Assembly: GCA_026004655.1 (NCBI GenBank)
Contig: BPJO01000016.1
Span: 1 to 64,000 of the forward strand
Length of the DNA stretch: 64,000 nucleotides
Reading direction: 5' to 3'
From: Phycisphaerae bacterium
Lineage (GTDB): Bacteria > Planctomycetota > Phycisphaerae > Tepidisphaerales > Tepidisphaeraceae
Shown: positions 62,741 through 64,000 of the stretch, in pieces
How positions within the stretch are numbered: the stretch's first letter is position 1
Layout: every line of letters begins with the position of its first letter
Translations under genes and position numbers: made by a program
Notes under the pieces: generated by a model
Databases searched by the model: none
What the model was told of the DNA's origin: nothing
What the model saw: the letters and a program-made list of their open reading frames with translations, nothing else

Positions 62741-63949
62741 CTAGATTCCCGAAGCCCCGGGGGATTGAAAATGAGTACGCAGCTGTTTCGGACTGGTTCC
62801 GATCGTTCGACGAAACACCTTGCTCATGTGGTGCACGCTGCTGAATCCCGACAGGGTCGCGATCGTGGTGATTTTGTGTTTGCTCTCAGCCAACAGCTTT
62901 TGGGCAAACTGAACGCGTTGACGCGCGATTTCGTCGTTGATTCCGTGACCGAGTTCGGACCGAAACCGGTCCTGGAGGCGTCTTCGAGACAAATACGTCG
63001 AGTTGGCGACATCTCCCACACTGATGGGTTCTCGAAAATGGTCTTGAATGTAGTGGACCGCCTGGGCGACGTCGGGGTCTTTCACCGCGAGGATCTGAGT
63101 CGAACGACGTGGAATCACCCGTGTCGGACCGATCAGGATCGGTTGGTCCGGGGCAGGTTCGTTATTCATCAGTCGGTCCAACAGTGCAGCGGCTTCATAA
63201 CCGATTCTTTCCCTCGCCAGGTCGATGCTGGTTAACGGGATTCGACCTAATTCGCTGAGGATCGGGTCGTTGTCGCAACCGATCACCGCCACGTCCTCCG
63301 GAATCCGAAGTCTTTCCTGTTCACAGGCATCCAAAATATCCCCGGCGACCGCGTCGTTGACCGCAAAGACCCCCAGAGGCAACCCCAACCGTTTGATCTC
63401 CTCTGACAACCAGGTGATCCGGTCCTGACCCGGTACGTAAACCGATTGACCTTCCCACCACAATTCTCTTGCCCGTATCCCTCGGGCTTCGGCGACCTCG
63501 AAAAAACCGTCCCGTCTGAATACCGCGATCCGACGATCGACCGAATGAGAATAAAACAACAGGTTTTTCAACCCCAGATCCAGCAAGTGTTCACCGGCCA
63601 TTCGTCCCACCGACCGATGATCCAACCACACACGCGGAATGTTCAGGTCCGGCAAATCCTGCCACATGTCCACCACCGGAACGCCGGCGTTTATCACCGT
63701 TTTTACCAACAACGAATTGGTCCCGAACAACAACGCGATAATCCCGTCAAACTTGACCGAAGCGAGATATTCTTCGTGTTTCCCTTGGCTCAAAAACGCC
63801 ATCAATCGGGTTTCGAGGATCCAATTGGCTTCCCGGGCGTATTGCGCCACCCCGTGACGACGCTCGGCGGTAAACGCGCCCATGTCCATCGCCAACAGGA
63901 TCCGACGACGAGACTTCTCGGATGGCTGACGGTTACGCGATTCACTCAT
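62741..63949 (-). CDS. XylR-type regulator (LacI-like sensor plus AraC HTH)
   Basis: A 402-residue regulator. Residues about 15-280 are a periplasmic-binding-like sensor (RRILLAMDMGAFTAERRHGV, FDGIIALLFGTNSLL, GRMAGEHLLDLGLKNLLFYS, FAVNDAVAGDILDACEQERL, DVAVIGCDNDPILSEL). Residues about 300-395 are an AraC-type double HTH (EPISVGDVANSTYLSRRRLQ, KHKITTIATLSGFSSVHHMS, FRRTIGTSPKQLRTHF). E. coli XylR has the same plan and activates xylose genes. Its place directly upstream of the pseudopilin-PL26-PL11 genes suggests it activates them in response to a rhamnogalacturonan-derived sugar. The ATG at 63949 has GGAGG 10 nt upstream. Confidence 0.92.
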   Translation of the reverse strand: MSESRNRQPSEKSRRRILLAMDMGAFTAERRHGVAQYAREANWILETRLMAFLSQGKHEEYLASVKFDGIIALLFGTNSLLVKTVINAGVPVVDMWQDLPDLNIPRVWLDHRSVGRMAGEHLLDLGLKNLLFYSHSVDRRIAVFRRDGFFEVAEARGIRARELWWEGQSVYVPGQDRITWLSEEIKRLGLPLGVFAVNDAVAGDILDACEQERLRIPEDVAVIGCDNDPILSELGRIPLTSIDLARERIGYEAAALLDRLMNNEPAPDQPILIGPTRVIPRRSTQILAVKDPDVAQAVHYIQDHFREPISVGDVANSTYLSRRRLQDRFRSELGHGINDEIARQRVQFAQKLLAESKHKITTIATLSGFSSVHHMSKVFRRTIGTSPKQLRTHFQSPGASGI

Positions 63950-64000
63950 CCTGATTCGACCTCCGATACCCGCGCTTGTGCACAACGCCTAATTTACCAC

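Noticed and set aside
1..64000. CRISPR arrays, complete insertion sequences, rRNA genes or replication origin
   Set aside because: Reading the window showed no regularly spaced repeats, no transposase gene, no rRNA segments and no cluster of DnaA-box-like sequences.

Overview
The window looks like chromosomal DNA of a planctomycete, most likely of the class Phycisphaerae. The signs are secreted proteins ending in VPEP plus a membrane segment and an arginine cluster (PEP-CTERM sorting), lone pseudopilin-like proteins with an H-x9-DG style C-terminus, and a didermic envelope: heptosyltransferase-like GT9, HldE, LptF and LptG, and a DUF481 beta-barrel. GC content is moderate, and many genes have a clear GGAG/GAGG ribosome site while others have none. 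This placement is inference from gene content; no 16S gene is present.

Layout. 1-9.5 kb: a prenyltransferase-repeat protein cut by the window edge, a hybrid MASE1 sensor kinase, GlgX, a GH42-type glycosidase and a GT9 glycosyltransferase. 9.6-15.4 kb: an accessory, decaying stretch between tRNA-Leu and tRNA-Ser. It holds an intact-looking cobalamin riboswitch, the wreck of a class I ribonucleotide reductase operon (nrdA, nrdB), a BtuF-like B12-binding protein, an RHS fragment with a small membrane ORF behind it, and the tail of a serine recombinase. 15.6-31.6 kb: housekeeping and regulation (GT4 glycosyltransferase, DUF2752, AhcY, adenylate kinase, GH29 fucosidase, an anti-sigma/anti-anti-sigma pair, a BatA-type membrane protein, MscL, DUF481, RecR, an unusual B12-fold protein, a WYL regulator, a sensor kinase, tRNA-Ala).

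31.8-44.8 kb: secreted carbohydrate-active functions linked by a repeated palindrome of the form TCAGAANCGNTTCTGA. It occurs upstream of a GH12-like PEP-CTERM protein, of a lacI gene, of a second PEP-CTERM protein, and of a pseudopilin gene. At three sites it sits 7 nt downstream of a candidate -10 box, as expected for repression by the LacI protein encoded in the middle. A beta-helix protein, an FGGY kinase, 6-phosphogluconate dehydrogenase, TruA and a vWA protein lie among them. 44.8-57 kb: FKBP isomerase, a GH88 unsaturated uronyl hydrolase, an HD-GYP-like protein, LptG/LptF, a LysM lipoprotein, a DUF11 lipoprotein, HldE, DUF4926 and MutY. 57-64 kb: a rhamnogalacturonan cluster, all on the minus strand: XylR-type (LacI-like sensor plus AraC HTH) regulator, pseudopilin-like protein, YetA/PL26-type exo-lyase and PL11 lyase.

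Together the PL11 and PL26 lyases would cut rhamnogalacturonan I outside the cytoplasm, and the cytoplasmic GH88 enzyme would remove the unsaturated uronyl ends. GH42 and GH29 could take galactosyl and fucosyl side groups. The FGGY kinase and Gnd could feed sugars into central metabolism. These links are inferences from family membership and location.
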